Shown: in pieces, positions 53,401-61,573 of the stretch | Layout: each line of letters opens with the position of its first letter | Numbering within the stretch: position 1 is the stretch's first letter | Assembly: GCF_017104715.1 (NCBI RefSeq) | Contig: NZ_JAAGPI010000038.1 | Location: 23,574-87,573, forward strand | Direction: 5' to 3' | Source of the DNA: Burkholderia sp. Ac-20365 | GTDB lineage: Bacteria; Pseudomonadota; Gammaproteobacteria; Burkholderiales; Burkholderiaceae | DNA: 64,000 bases | Notes under the pieces: generated by a model | The model's input: only the letters and a program-made list of their open reading frames with translations | Told to the model about the DNA's origin: nothing | Databases searched by the model: none | Made by a program: the position numbers and the translations under genes

Positions 53401-54981
53401 TCAAGACTGCACCGGCTTTCCGTCGCGCAAACGCCAGAGCTTGAGCGGATTGTCGTCGCGCAGCGATTGCGGCAGCAGATCCGCAGGCAGATCCTGGTAG
53501 CAGACCGGCCGCAGGAAGCGCTCGATCGCCGTCGCGCCGACCGACGTCGCGCGCGGATCGGAGGTCGCCGGGAACGGGCCGCCATGCACCATCGCATGCG
53601 ATACCTCGACGCCCGTCGGATAGCCGTTCGCGAGAATGCGGCCGGCCTTGCGCTCGAGCGTGGGCAGCAGGCGCCGCGCGATGTCGTAGTCTTCCGGTTC
53701 GATCTGGAGCGTCGCCGTGAGTTGGCCTTCGAGGTACTCGGTGACCTTCACCATTTCGTCGATGTCGGCGCAGGTGACGATCAGCGAAGTCGGCCCAAAA
53801 ATCTCGTCTTCGAGTTCCGCGGACGTCAGAAACTGCATCGCGGACGTCTGGAACAGCGCAGGCAACGCTGCGCACGTCGCATCCGACGACGTGCCACGCG
53901 CAATGGTCTGCACGCCGCGCTGCTCGGTGCGATGCGTAATGCCGCCCTGATAGGTACGCGCGATGCCCGGCGTGAGCATCGTCTGTGCGCCTTTTTGCGC
54001 GAGCGCTTTCGCGGCGGCATCGATGAAAATCTGCTTGTTCGGACCGTCGAGTATCAATACGAGGCCAGGATTGGTACAGAACTGTCCTACGCCGAGCGTG
54101 ACGGATTCAATAAATCCCGTCGCAATCTGCTCCGCGCGCTTCGCGAGCGCGCCGGGCAGAACGAAAAACGGGTTGACGCTGCTCATCTCCGCGAATACGG
54201 GAATCGGCTCGCGACGCTTTTGCGCGAGATTCACGAGTGCAAGGCCGCCCGCCCGCGAGCCCGTGAAGCCGACCGACTTGATCGCCGGATGCTGGACGAG
54301 CGCTTCGCCGATCTCATTGCCCCCGCCGAGCACGAGCGAAAACACGCCTTCGTGCAGGCCGCAATCGGCGACTGCTTTCTGAATGGCGCGGCCCACCAGT
54401 TCGGAAGTGCCGAGATGCGCCGGATGCGCCTTCACGACCACAGGACAGCCTGCCGCAAACGCAGACGCCGTATCGCCGCCAGCTACAGAAAAGGCGAGCG
54501 GAAAATTGCTCGCTCCGAATACGCCGACAGGACCAACGGGAATTTTCTGCAAGCGCAAGTCGGGACGCGGCAATGGCTTGCGATCGGGCTGAGCGGAATC
54601 CAGCGTCGCGGTCAGCCAGCGGCCCTCGCGCACCAGCGACGCAAACAGCTTCAGTTGCCCGACGGTGCGCGCGCGTTCACCATCGAGCCGCGCCTTGGGC
54701 AACGCCGATTCGGCCTGCGCGCGCTCGATCAACGTGTCGCCGAGGCCGAGAATGTTCTCGGCGACGGTTTCGAGAAAGTGCGCGCGGATTTCGAGCGAGG
54801 TCTGACGGTACGAATCGAAGGCGAGCGCGGCCAGCGTGCACGCGCGGTCGACCTCGGCTGCGCTGCCACCCCCGAATTCAGGTTCGATTTCCATATTGCG
54901 CGCCGGGTCGAACGCGCGCAGCGTGCCTTTGGTGCCACGCACCTCGGCCGCGCCGATCAGCATGTCTCCGGTAATCTGCAT
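53401..54981 (-). CDS. Aldehyde dehydrogenase, alpha-ketoglutarate semialdehyde dehydrogenase type
   Basis: 526 residues. Catalytic Cys302 (VGQFCTNPG) and Glu265 (FAEMSSVNPFF); NAD-binding GVFGASNFPLAFSVAGGDTASAFAAGCPVVVKAHP. The sequence pattern is that of the AldH/2,5-dioxovalerate dehydrogenases that end non-phosphorylative sugar-acid routes. AAAGGAG lies eight bases before the ATG. It converts alpha-ketoglutarate semialdehyde to alpha-ketoglutarate. Confidence 0.9.
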   Translation of the reverse strand: MQITGDMLIGAAEVRGTKGTLRAFDPARNMEIEPEFGGGSAAEVDRACTLAALAFDSYRQTSLEIRAHFLETVAENILGLGDTLIERAQAESALPKARLDGERARTVGQLKLFASLVREGRWLTATLDSAQPDRKPLPRPDLRLQKIPVGPVGVFGASNFPLAFSVAGGDTASAFAAGCPVVVKAHPAHLGTSELVGRAIQKAVADCGLHEGVFSLVLGGGNEIGEALVQHPAIKSVGFTGSRAGGLALVNLAQKRREPIPVFAEMSSVNPFFVLPGALAKRAEQIATGFIESVTLGVGQFCTNPGLVLILDGPNKQIFIDAAAKALAQKGAQTMLTPGIARTYQGGITHRTEQRGVQTIARGTSSDATCAALPALFQTSAMQFLTSAELEDEIFGPTSLIVTCADIDEMVKVTEYLEGQLTATLQIEPEDYDIARRLLPTLERKAGRILANGYPTGVEVSHAMVHGGPFPATSDPRATSVGATAIERFLRPVCYQDLPADLLPQSLRDDNPLKLWRLRDGKPVQS

Positions 54982-55062
54982 GTCCAGCTCCTTTCGATGG
55001 CTGCGCGACAGGCGATCATGTCGCATCGCGCGGCCGGGAATCCAGATAGTGAGAGTGCGACG

Positions 55063-56004
55063 TCACGAATGGGCGGACGATTCCGCGAGACGGCGCTCAA
55101 AGTCGAGCAAGGCCAGCGTCGCAGCTTCGATCTTCGCACGATGCTCGGGCGGCGTCGAACTCAGCAACGGCAGGATCGGCCCCATGTTCGCGAGCTTCGA
55201 CAACGTGACCGCGTCATGCAGCACGCGGATCAGCGAGATGTCGTCGCGCAGGGTTTCGAGCGGCATGAACACGTCGTACAGACGCTGCGCCGTTTCTTCG
55301 TCATCCGCCTTGATCCGGCGCAACAACGCCATCACCGCACGCGGCGCGATACATCCCGAGCCCGTCGTCCACGCGGCCAGACCGAACTGCCGCACATGTA
55401 CGAGCGCGGGCCGCTCGCCCATTCCCGAAATCACCTGTGCCGGGCTCACGCTCTGGAGAAGCCGGCGCAGATAGTCGTCGCGCGAAGGATCGTCACGCAC
55501 GATCGCGTACTTCACAGCAACCAGTGTGCCGCGATCGACAAGCCGCGCGAGCGTGTCGACGTCCACATAGTTCTCGCTTTTGACGTACAGCGTGAGCGGG
55601 ATGCCAGCGGCGTCGGCGATGCGCGTGAGTCCGGCTTCGACGCCTTCGGGCGTGGTAAAGCCTGCCAGCGGCAAGACCATCGCCGTCCGATAGGGTGTCT
55701 GCGCTAGCACACGCGCCTGATCGAGCATCTTTCCATAATCCGGACCGATGGCGGGAATCACGCGCGTGGCGGGCCCGGCGAGCGCCGCGAGCATGTCCAG
55801 CAACTCGCGGTATTCGCTGACAGCCACGTGATAAAGGTTCGCGTTGCCACCATATAGGAGCGTACGCACCCCGCCCGCCTCGATATGACCAATCAGCTTC
55901 TGGTTTTCGGCGGGATCTAGCGTCAGGTCGGCACGGCGCGCAAGCGGCGGCACCGCCATCACGCTGGCAGAAAACTCGCTCTCGACGATCGGGGATACGT
56001 TCAC
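55063..56004 (-). CDS. DHDPS-family 2-keto-3-deoxy-aldonate dehydratase
   Basis: 313 residues from GTG 56004. (beta/alpha)8 barrel with the Schiff-base Lys165 in VAVKYAIVR and LYGGNANLYHVAVSEY at the glycine-rich N-terminal site. It groups with L-2-keto-3-deoxyarabonate dehydratase-type enzymes, which release alpha-ketoglutarate semialdehyde. It is the first gene of the eight-gene run. MAVPPLARR at 55959 is a less likely start. Confidence 0.87.
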   Translation of the reverse strand: MNVSPIVESEFSASVMAVPPLARRADLTLDPAENQKLIGHIEAGGVRTLLYGGNANLYHVAVSEYRELLDMLAALAGPATRVIPAIGPDYGKMLDQARVLAQTPYRTAMVLPLAGFTTPEGVEAGLTRIADAAGIPLTLYVKSENYVDVDTLARLVDRGTLVAVKYAIVRDDPSRDDYLRRLLQSVSPAQVISGMGERPALVHVRQFGLAAWTTGSGCIAPRAVMALLRRIKADDEETAQRLYDVFMPLETLRDDISLIRVLHDAVTLSKLANMGPILPLLSSTPPEHRAKIEAATLALLDFERRLAESSAHS

Positions 56005-56551
56005 TGGGTGTCTCGCGGCAAAGACGATCACTAGGCAAGTTAGCATTGCCCAACCAAGTTGTCAAACAACTATGACAGGCAGAATCATCGACCCAATCCG
56101 CATGAACACGGCTTTCTTCATACGAAATAAGACCCTGCGTGTTGCGCCGCAGTTTTGACCTTTAATAATTCTGGTATGACAACGCGTAAAAAAGCCGACA
56201 GGTTTGAATCAAACGTTTCGTAATCTATTCCGATTTTCGAGATCACACCGTATTTAATACCGATTCAAAACCGTGCAAAACCCTATCGCCATCCGGCTTA
56301 TTAGCTCGCCTGCAAGCCAATCCAGGAGCGAGTTTGCGGCATTTGATGGAGAATTGCGGAAGCGCAATTAATCGACAATGGCGGTGCACCGCGATTTTGA
56401 GCCGAAAATGAAACACGCCCAAAATTCTTTATCGCCATTTCGTATTAACGGGCGAATAATAGTGATAGATTGATGCGAAACAAGACCATGAGTCACCGCA
56501 GCATCGGCATGGCCAAAGCCCGCTCCGCTGCAAACTCTGAGAGATAGCACC
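56005..56551. other. Divergent regulatory region with short palindromes, relatively AT-rich
   Basis: 547 bases between the aldonate operon and luxR. It contains an operator-like dyad at 56057-56071, GTTTGAATCAAAC at 56202-56214 and GTATTTAATAC at 56250-56260. The middle part is clearly richer in A+T than the genes around it. No protein-coding gene is seen. Confidence 0.5.
56057..56071. promoter_or_regulatory. Candidate FadR-type GntR operator
   Basis: AGTTGT-CAA-ACAACT, 6-base arms with a 3-base spacer, 53 bases upstream of the first gene of the aldonate operon. It fits the TNGTNNNACNA operator pattern of FadR-type GntR regulators. A regulator of that class is encoded at 60001-60690. Confidence 0.5.
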
Positions 56552-57280
56552 TTGGCGCAACATTTCATTGAACAGATGTCCCCGTTGCTGGAAGCGGAGA
56601 ACGATGTCAGCTGGTTCCGCGAAGTCGCCCGACTGGCAGACGGCTGGGGCTTTGACCGCGTGCTGGTGGGCATTCTTCCGCGGCCGGGCATGCGGCTGGA
56701 AGACGCGTTTATCCGCAGCACGTACTCGCCATCATGGCGGCAGTTCTACAACGCGCAGGGGTTCGCGCACATCGATCCGACCGTCGCGCATTGCATGACG
56801 AAGTCGTCACCGCTGATATGGTCGCCGGATCTGTTCACGTCCTATCCGGCGCAGACCATGTATGAGGAAGCCCGCGCGCATGGCTTGCGCGCAGGCGTCA
56901 GTCTGCCCATCCACGGGCCGAGACAGGAATCGGGTCTGATCTGCTTCGTCAACGACCATAACCCGAGCGACGACTTCTGGCGTCATCTCGATGTCGTGCT
57001 GCCCAACCTGGTGCTGTTGCGCGACCTTGTCATCGACACGAGCCAGCCGCACCTGAATGCTCACACGCAGGCGTTGGTGCCGAAGCTCACACCGCGAGAG
57101 CAGGAGTGCCTGAAATGGACTGCGCGCGGTAAGTCCACGTGGGAAATTTCGCACATTCTTAATTGCTCGGAAGCCGTGGTGAACTTCCACCTTAAGAACA
57201 TTCGCACGAAATTCGGCGTGAACTCACGGCGCGCAGCGGCCGTGATTGCAACGCAGCTCGGCCTTATTGATCCAGGTTGA
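56552..57280 (+). CDS. LuxR-type quorum-sensing regulator (BraR-like)
   Basis: 242 residues. An autoinducer-binding domain (about 15-165; the AHL-contact residues are in YSPSWRQFYNAQGFAHIDPTVAHC) is followed by a LuxR helix-turn-helix (LTPREQECLKWTARGKSTWEISHILNCSEAVVNFHLKNIRTKFGV). TTG 56552 is the start used; the ribosome site is weak (GAGAG). Its 3' end overlaps the convergent rsaL gene by 17 bases. BraR in related bacteria responds to a long-chain 3-oxo AHL; that is inferred here. Confidence 0.9.
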   Translation: MAQHFIEQMSPLLEAENDVSWFREVARLADGWGFDRVLVGILPRPGMRLEDAFIRSTYSPSWRQFYNAQGFAHIDPTVAHCMTKSSPLIWSPDLFTSYPAQTMYEEARAHGLRAGVSLPIHGPRQESGLICFVNDHNPSDDFWRHLDVVLPNLVLLRDLVIDTSQPHLNAHTQALVPKLTPREQECLKWTARGKSTWEISHILNCSEAVVNFHLKNIRTKFGVNSRRAAAVIATQLGLIDPG

Positions 57281-57596
57281 TGAGTTCACGCGCTTCCGGG
57301 TTGTGCAGCACCTTCTCTGCCCTGCCCAGATCGCCGTCCGTGACCGTCTTCGTGAAATACAGGCCCAGCAGGATCGAGACAGGTGCCGGAATCTCTGCAC
57401 CCGACTCAAATCGGCTGCCACGCGACTGCGTCACGCCGAAACGCGCCCAGAACTGACGCTGGCTCTCTTTCTTTTTCTTGCGGTACGCGATGATCAGTAC
57501 GCGGTCGACGCCGGACGAAGGGTCCGTGCCGCGGTTCTGAACGGTCGGTTGAACGTTTGCGTGAACACCCGCTTGCCAATGATTTTGAAGTTCCAT
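57264..57596 (-). CDS. rsaL: RsaL-like repressor of AHL synthesis
   Basis: 110 residues. The C-terminal two thirds hold ESQRQFWARFGVTQSRGSRFESGAEIPAPVSILLGLY, which matches the tetrahelical HTH of Pseudomonas RsaL. It lies between luxR and luxI, on the opposite strand from both, as in BraI/BraR loci. It should repress luxI by binding its promoter, limiting signal amplification. ATG 57596 is preceded by AGGGA. Confidence 0.9.
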   Translation of the reverse strand: MELQNHWQAGVHANVQPTVQNRGTDPSSGVDRVLIIAYRKKKKESQRQFWARFGVTQSRGSRFESGAEIPAPVSILLGLYFTKTVTDGDLGRAEKVLHNPEARELINLDQ

Positions 57597-57657
57597 GATG
57601 TTTTTTCCCTGGTGAGTGGCCCTCATCTCAATTTTGTAATCTTCAGACGGACAGAGC

Positions 57658-57677
57658 ACCTATCCAGGTGAGTAGGT
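57658..57677. promoter_or_regulatory. lux box upstream of luxI
   Basis: ACCTATCCAGGTGAGTAGGT, a 20-base dyad with the standard ACCT-N12-AGGT ends, 61 bases before the luxI ATG and 61 after the rsaL ATG. Confidence 0.85.
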
Positions 57678-57685
57678 GTTTTTTT

Positions 57686-57700
57686 TATCCGAAATGCATA
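57686..57700. promoter_or_regulatory. Candidate RsaL operator
   Basis: TATCCGAAATGCATA matches nine of the 12 defined positions of the RsaL site TATGnAAnTTnCATA. It begins eight bases after the lux box, where the -10 region of luxI should lie, so RsaL binding here would block RNA polymerase while LuxR binds upstream. Confidence 0.6.
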
Positions 57701-57738
57701 CGGTTTCCTGCGTACCGCGACCACGTAAGGAGCACACC

Positions 57739-58326
57739 ATGCATACGGCGATTCGGATTGGCACACGGCAAGAGTTCGACAACAACCACATCAACGAGAT
57801 GTATCGGCTGCGCGCTCGGGTTTTTCGTGACCGGATGGGATGGGATGTTCCGACCATCGCCGGCATGGAGATCGACGGCTATGACGCGCTCGGACCGTAC
57901 TACATGCTCATTCAGGACGCCGACCGGCATGTGCGCGGCTGCTGGCGGCTCATGCCGACGGAAGGCCCGAACATGCTCAAGGACACGTTCCCGCAATTGC
58001 TCGACGGTCAAGCCGCACCACTCGGACGGCATATTTGGGAATTGAGCCGCTTTGCTATCGAAACGGATCGAGAGCAAACGTTTGGCTTTGCAGATCTGAC
58101 GATGCACGCGATCCACGAACTGGTCACATTCGCGGACCGGATGGGCATTACACGCTACGTGACGGTGACCACGGTGGCGATCGAACGGATGCTGAAACGC
58201 ACCGGTATCGAGGTGACGCGACTCGGGCCGCCGGTGAAGATCGGCGTCGAACGCACGATCGCGCTCGACATCACCGTCGACGCGATCCGCGCGGCTGTCT
58301 GCAAGCCGATGCCGGTGGCGGCCTGA
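57739..58326 (+). CDS. LuxI-type acyl-homoserine-lactone synthase (BraI-like)
   Basis: 195 residues. Conserved synthase residues all sit at their usual places: Arg25, Phe29, Trp35, Asp46, Asp49, Arg70, Glu101 and Arg104 (RARVFRDRMGWDV, MEIDGYDAL, CWRLMP, ELSRFAI). AAGGAG lies seven bases before ATG 57739. It makes an acyl-HSL; the family member BraI makes 3-oxo-C14-HSL, but acyl length cannot be read from sequence. Confidence 0.93.
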   Translation: MHTAIRIGTRQEFDNNHINEMYRLRARVFRDRMGWDVPTIAGMEIDGYDALGPYYMLIQDADRHVRGCWRLMPTEGPNMLKDTFPQLLDGQAAPLGRHIWELSRFAIETDREQTFGFADLTMHAIHELVTFADRMGITRYVTVTTVAIERMLKRTGIEVTRLGPPVKIGVERTIALDITVDAIRAAVCKPMPVAA

Positions 58327-58349
58327 TCGAAGCGTGCCGCAGAAAGCGC

Positions 58350-59903
58350 CTAGCTGCGCCGGAAGGTGATGTGGGAGATCCGGCGCACGAGCAGCGCCGC
58401 CGCCAGCGCGGCGCAGCCCGTCAGCACGACGCCGATGTGAATCGACTGCACCAGCATGTGACGGGCCGCGTCGAACAGCGCCGGGCCTTCCAGGCCGGCG
58501 CGCTTCAGTTCGATGAGCAGCGAGTCGCGCAGGTTTTCGTCGACGAGAATGCGCGGGTCGGCGAGTTTGGGCCGCCATGTCGACGCGACGCTTTCCCCGA
58601 GCACGCGCAACGAATCTTCCACGCCCGACGCATAGCGCCGGTTGACGATCGTCGCGACGATGCTGGTGCCGAGCATGCCGCCCACCATGCGCGTCGATTG
58701 CAGCAGCGCCGTCGTGATGCCGAGGCGTTCGCGTCCGGCTATTTCCTGGCCGAACACGTTCAGATTGTTGAGGATGAAGCCGAGACCGATGCCGACGGCA
58801 CCCATCGACAGTTCGAGATACAGATGGGGCGTCGTTGGCATGGCTAGCGCGATGCCCACGGACGCGGCCACCAGCAGGCTGAAGCCGATCGTCAGGATCG
58901 CCGTCGGCCGCTTCATGTGAATCACAATGCGCGTATTGATCACGCTGCCGAGCGCGATGCACGCGGCAATCGGCGTCGCGAGCAGGCCGGCCTGTTGCGG
59001 CGACAGCCCGAAGCCGCCCTGCAGCAACAGCGGCGCGAAGAAGATCAGCGAGAACATCACGAAACCCGACAACACCGACAGCGTGAATAGCGTCACGAGT
59101 TGCGGGTCCTTGAAGAGATCGAGCGGCACGATCGGATGGGTCGCGCGGCGTTCGCAGACGAGCAGCGCTGCCGCGCCCACCACGACCAGCACGGCGAGGA
59201 TCAGGTTGGCCGTGCTCAGACCGTCTTTCGGCACTGCTTCGATAAAGGTCTGCAAGCCACCCAGCACCAGCGCAACCAGCACCGCGCCCGCCCAGTCGAT
59301 GCGAACGTCGCCCGTCCGCTCGCGCCGGTAGTACGGCAGGTGCGCCCAGATAAAATACAGCGCGAGCGCACCGACGGGCAGATTCACGAGGAAGGTCGAA
59401 CGCCAGCCGAAATGCTGACTAAGCCAGCCGCCGAGCGAAGGGCCCGCAGCCGTGCCGATACCGTACGCCGCCGCCAGCACGACCTGCCAGCGCACGCGCG
59501 TGCGCGGATCAGGAAAGAGATCGGGGATCGACGCGAATGCCGTGCCGACCATCATCCCGCCGCCTACGCCCTGCAGCCCGCGCGCGAACACCAGAAACGG
59601 CATGCTCGACGCGAGTCCGCACAGCACCGACGCCACGGTAAAAACGATCACAGCCGTAATCACGAAATACTTGCGGCCGAAATAGTCGCCGAGCCGCCCG
59701 AACACGGGCACCGTGACCACGGACGCGAGCAGATAGGCGCTCGCGATCCACGCGTAATACTCAAAACCGTGAAGTTCGACGACGATCGACGGCAAAGCCG
59801 TGCTGACCACCGTCTGATCGAGCGCGACCAGCATGTTGACCAGACCAATACCGAGCATGGCCAGCAGCGCGTCGCGAAAAGCGAGAGGACGGGAAGGATT
59901 CAC
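58350..59903 (-). CDS. DHA2-type MFS multidrug efflux transporter
   Basis: 517 residues, 14-helix layout. N-terminal motif ALDQTVVSTALPSIVVELHG, the motif A loop GRLGDYFGRKY near 75, and motif C GIGTAAGPSLGGWLSQHFGWR. Start is GTG 59903 with a weak ribosome site. It ends 24 bases from the luxI stop, convergent. No membrane-fusion partner is adjacent. Confidence 0.9.
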   Translation of the reverse strand: MNPSRPLAFRDALLAMLGIGLVNMLVALDQTVVSTALPSIVVELHGFEYYAWIASAYLLASVVTVPVFGRLGDYFGRKYFVITAVIVFTVASVLCGLASSMPFLVFARGLQGVGGGMMVGTAFASIPDLFPDPRTRVRWQVVLAAAYGIGTAAGPSLGGWLSQHFGWRSTFLVNLPVGALALYFIWAHLPYYRRERTGDVRIDWAGAVLVALVLGGLQTFIEAVPKDGLSTANLILAVLVVVGAAALLVCERRATHPIVPLDLFKDPQLVTLFTLSVLSGFVMFSLIFFAPLLLQGGFGLSPQQAGLLATPIAACIALGSVINTRIVIHMKRPTAILTIGFSLLVAASVGIALAMPTTPHLYLELSMGAVGIGLGFILNNLNVFGQEIAGRERLGITTALLQSTRMVGGMLGTSIVATIVNRRYASGVEDSLRVLGESVASTWRPKLADPRILVDENLRDSLLIELKRAGLEGPALFDAARHMLVQSIHIGVVLTGCAALAAALLVRRISHITFRRS

Positions 59904-60000
59904 TTCGTTGCGATGCGGCGCAGCGCGCGCCGCATTTTCAGATCAGAGGGAGAAGGAAGGGCCGCGAACGAAACAGGACGGCCCGGCGAGGCAAAAGAGG

Positions 60001-60690
60001 TCAGGAGCCGAACATCCGGTCGCGCGCACGCTCGAGATGCTGGCGCATCGCAAGGCCCGCGGCGGCGGCGTCTTTGCTGCGGATCGCTTCGAGCACGGCC
60101 AGATGCTCGGCCTGCACGAGCCGCTGACGCTCGAGCGTCTTCACCAGCGACAGGTTGCGCGACAGATTCATGCTGAACACGATCTGCTCTTCGATAAACG
60201 ACATCATCGTGATGAAGAACTGGTTCTTCGACGCCCGCGCAACGGCCAGGTGAAACGCGAAATCGTCCTTCGCGCCGATGCCCTGCGTTTCGATCACGCG
60301 CTCCAGCTCGTCCCACGCGTGCTGGATCGCGGCGATGTCGTCGGCTTCGGCCATTTGCGCGGCGAGCTCGGCGGCGCCCGATTCCGTGACGATGCGAAAG
60401 TCGTAGCAACGCCGGATGTCCGAAAGCGTCTCCAGCGGCGCGAAGCGGCGCACGTCCGGATCCGGACGACGCGCGACCGTGGTACCCGAGCCGTGCCGCG
60501 TGACGATGATGCCATCCGCGCGCAGTCTCGCCAGCGCCTCGCGCACCGTCGGCCGCGACGTCTCGAAACGCTCCGCGAGCGCATGCTCGGTCGGCAGACG
60601 TTCGCCTTCCTTGTACTCGCCTTCGAGAATGCGATTGAGGATGTCGCCGTAGATCTTGTCCGGCAGACCGGTCGATTTGCGCTCGTTCAT
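60001..60690 (-). CDS. FadR-type GntR transcriptional regulator
   Basis: 229 residues. Winged helix: YGDILNRILEGEYKEGERLPTEHALAERFETSRPTVREALARLRADGIIVTRHGSGTTV; the C-terminal FCD ligand domain includes RRCYDFRIVTESGAAELAA and the metal/ligand Asp/His residues (DFAFHLAVARASKN, EHLAVLEAI). Regulators of this class commonly control sugar-acid catabolism. It lies 97 bases upstream of the efflux gene in the same direction. The ATG at 60690 has no good ribosome site. Confidence 0.9.
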   Translation of the reverse strand: MNERKSTGLPDKIYGDILNRILEGEYKEGERLPTEHALAERFETSRPTVREALARLRADGIIVTRHGSGTTVARRPDPDVRRFAPLETLSDIRRCYDFRIVTESGAAELAAQMAEADDIAAIQHAWDELERVIETQGIGAKDDFAFHLAVARASKNQFFITMMSFIEEQIVFSMNLSRNLSLVKTLERQRLVQAEHLAVLEAIRSKDAAAAGLAMRQHLERARDRMFGS

Positions 60691-60849
60691 CGTCGAGGGA
60701 AGCGGCTTGTCAGAGTAGATTTGAATTGTAAGGCAAATAACGCCGGGCACCGGGCGAAACAGCGGCAAGTTCAAGCCGCGAACGCACGTTTTGCGCGCAT
60801 GCCGCCAGTATGAACGAGCTCGCGCCCGACAGCAAAATTTGACAAACCA

Positions 60850-60863
60850 TTGATTGACATCTG
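60850..60863. promoter_or_regulatory. Partial FNR-type site upstream of usp
   Basis: TTGAT-N4-ATCTG, eight of ten positions of the FNR consensus TTGAT-N4-ATCAA, 95 bases before the usp ATG and between it and the GntR gene. The fnr gene lies 700 bases further right. Confidence 0.4.
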
Positions 60864-60870
60864 CATTTAC

Positions 60871-60892
60871 GCCGTCGAAATGACGGCTTTTT
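60871..60892 (+). terminator. Hairpin plus T-run ahead of usp
   Basis: GCCGTC and GACGGC pair around GAAAT, then TTTTT. On the plus strand this looks like an intrinsic terminator 66 bases before the usp ATG. No upstream plus-strand gene needs it, so it may shield usp from read-through. Confidence 0.5.
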
Positions 60893-60958
60893 CGGCAATC
60901 ATTTAAGCTGAAAGCGCAATCGGGACACATTCACATCGCTTCAATACACGGAGGCATC

Positions 60959-61438
60959 ATGTACACACGCATCCTCGTTGCAGTCGACGGCAGCAATACG
61001 TCGCGTCGCGCATTCGACGGCGCCCTGAATCTGGCCAGCAAGCTCGGCGCGACGCTGCGCGCGTTCTACGCCGTCGAGAACACCCCGATGTATTTCGACG
61101 CGCCCGGCTACGATCCCTCCATCCTGCGCAACCGGCTGGTCGAGCAGGGCAAGGAACTGACGGCGGAGCTATCGGCAGCGATGGGCGCAAGCGGCGTATC
61201 AGGCGATATCGCGGTCGGTGAAGCGACATCGTTCGACGACGTGCCGACCCTCGTGCTGCGCGCCGCAGCCGATTTCAATGCCGACCTGATCGTGATGGGC
61301 ACGCACGGCCGGCGGGGCATGCAACGACTGATTCTGGGCAGCGTGGCCGAGCGTTGCGTGCGCCAGTCGACGCTACCCGTGCTGCTGATTCCGTCCGCTG
61401 CGGGCGGCGACGAAGCGGAGGAGCAAGCGAAGGCCTGA
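60959..61438 (+). CDS. Universal stress protein (UspA family)
   Basis: 159 residues. ILVAVDGSNTSRRAFDGALNLA at the start and the ATP-binding GTHGRRGMQRLILGSVAERC near the end, with the G-2X-G-9X-G(S/T) pattern intact. Cytoplasmic stress protein, ATP-binding. A usp gene next to fnr is common in related genomes and often oxygen-regulated. Confidence 0.93.
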   Translation: MYTRILVAVDGSNTSRRAFDGALNLASKLGATLRAFYAVENTPMYFDAPGYDPSILRNRLVEQGKELTAELSAAMGASGVSGDIAVGEATSFDDVPTLVLRAAADFNADLIVMGTHGRRGMQRLILGSVAERCVRQSTLPVLLIPSAAGGDEAEEQAKA

Positions 61439-61573
61439 GCCGCACGCGAGTTCCGGTGGCAATCGTGACGCCGCGCAAAGGGAATCGATGCGGCGACGCG
61501 TCACTTTGTCGCCTGGTTGCGCGCGCATCGAGTGGGACAATCGGTTGTCACCCTTTTTACGCCGGTTGGTCCC

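Noticed and set aside
53467..55707. 746-codon open frame on the plus strand
   Set aside because: Opposite to the ALDH and DHDPS-family genes; Arg/Ala/His-rich composition typical of antisense GC shadow.
56155..56180. Possible second lux box (ACCT...GGTAT) upstream of luxR
   Set aside because: Only one half matches; symmetry is poor compared with the box at 57658.
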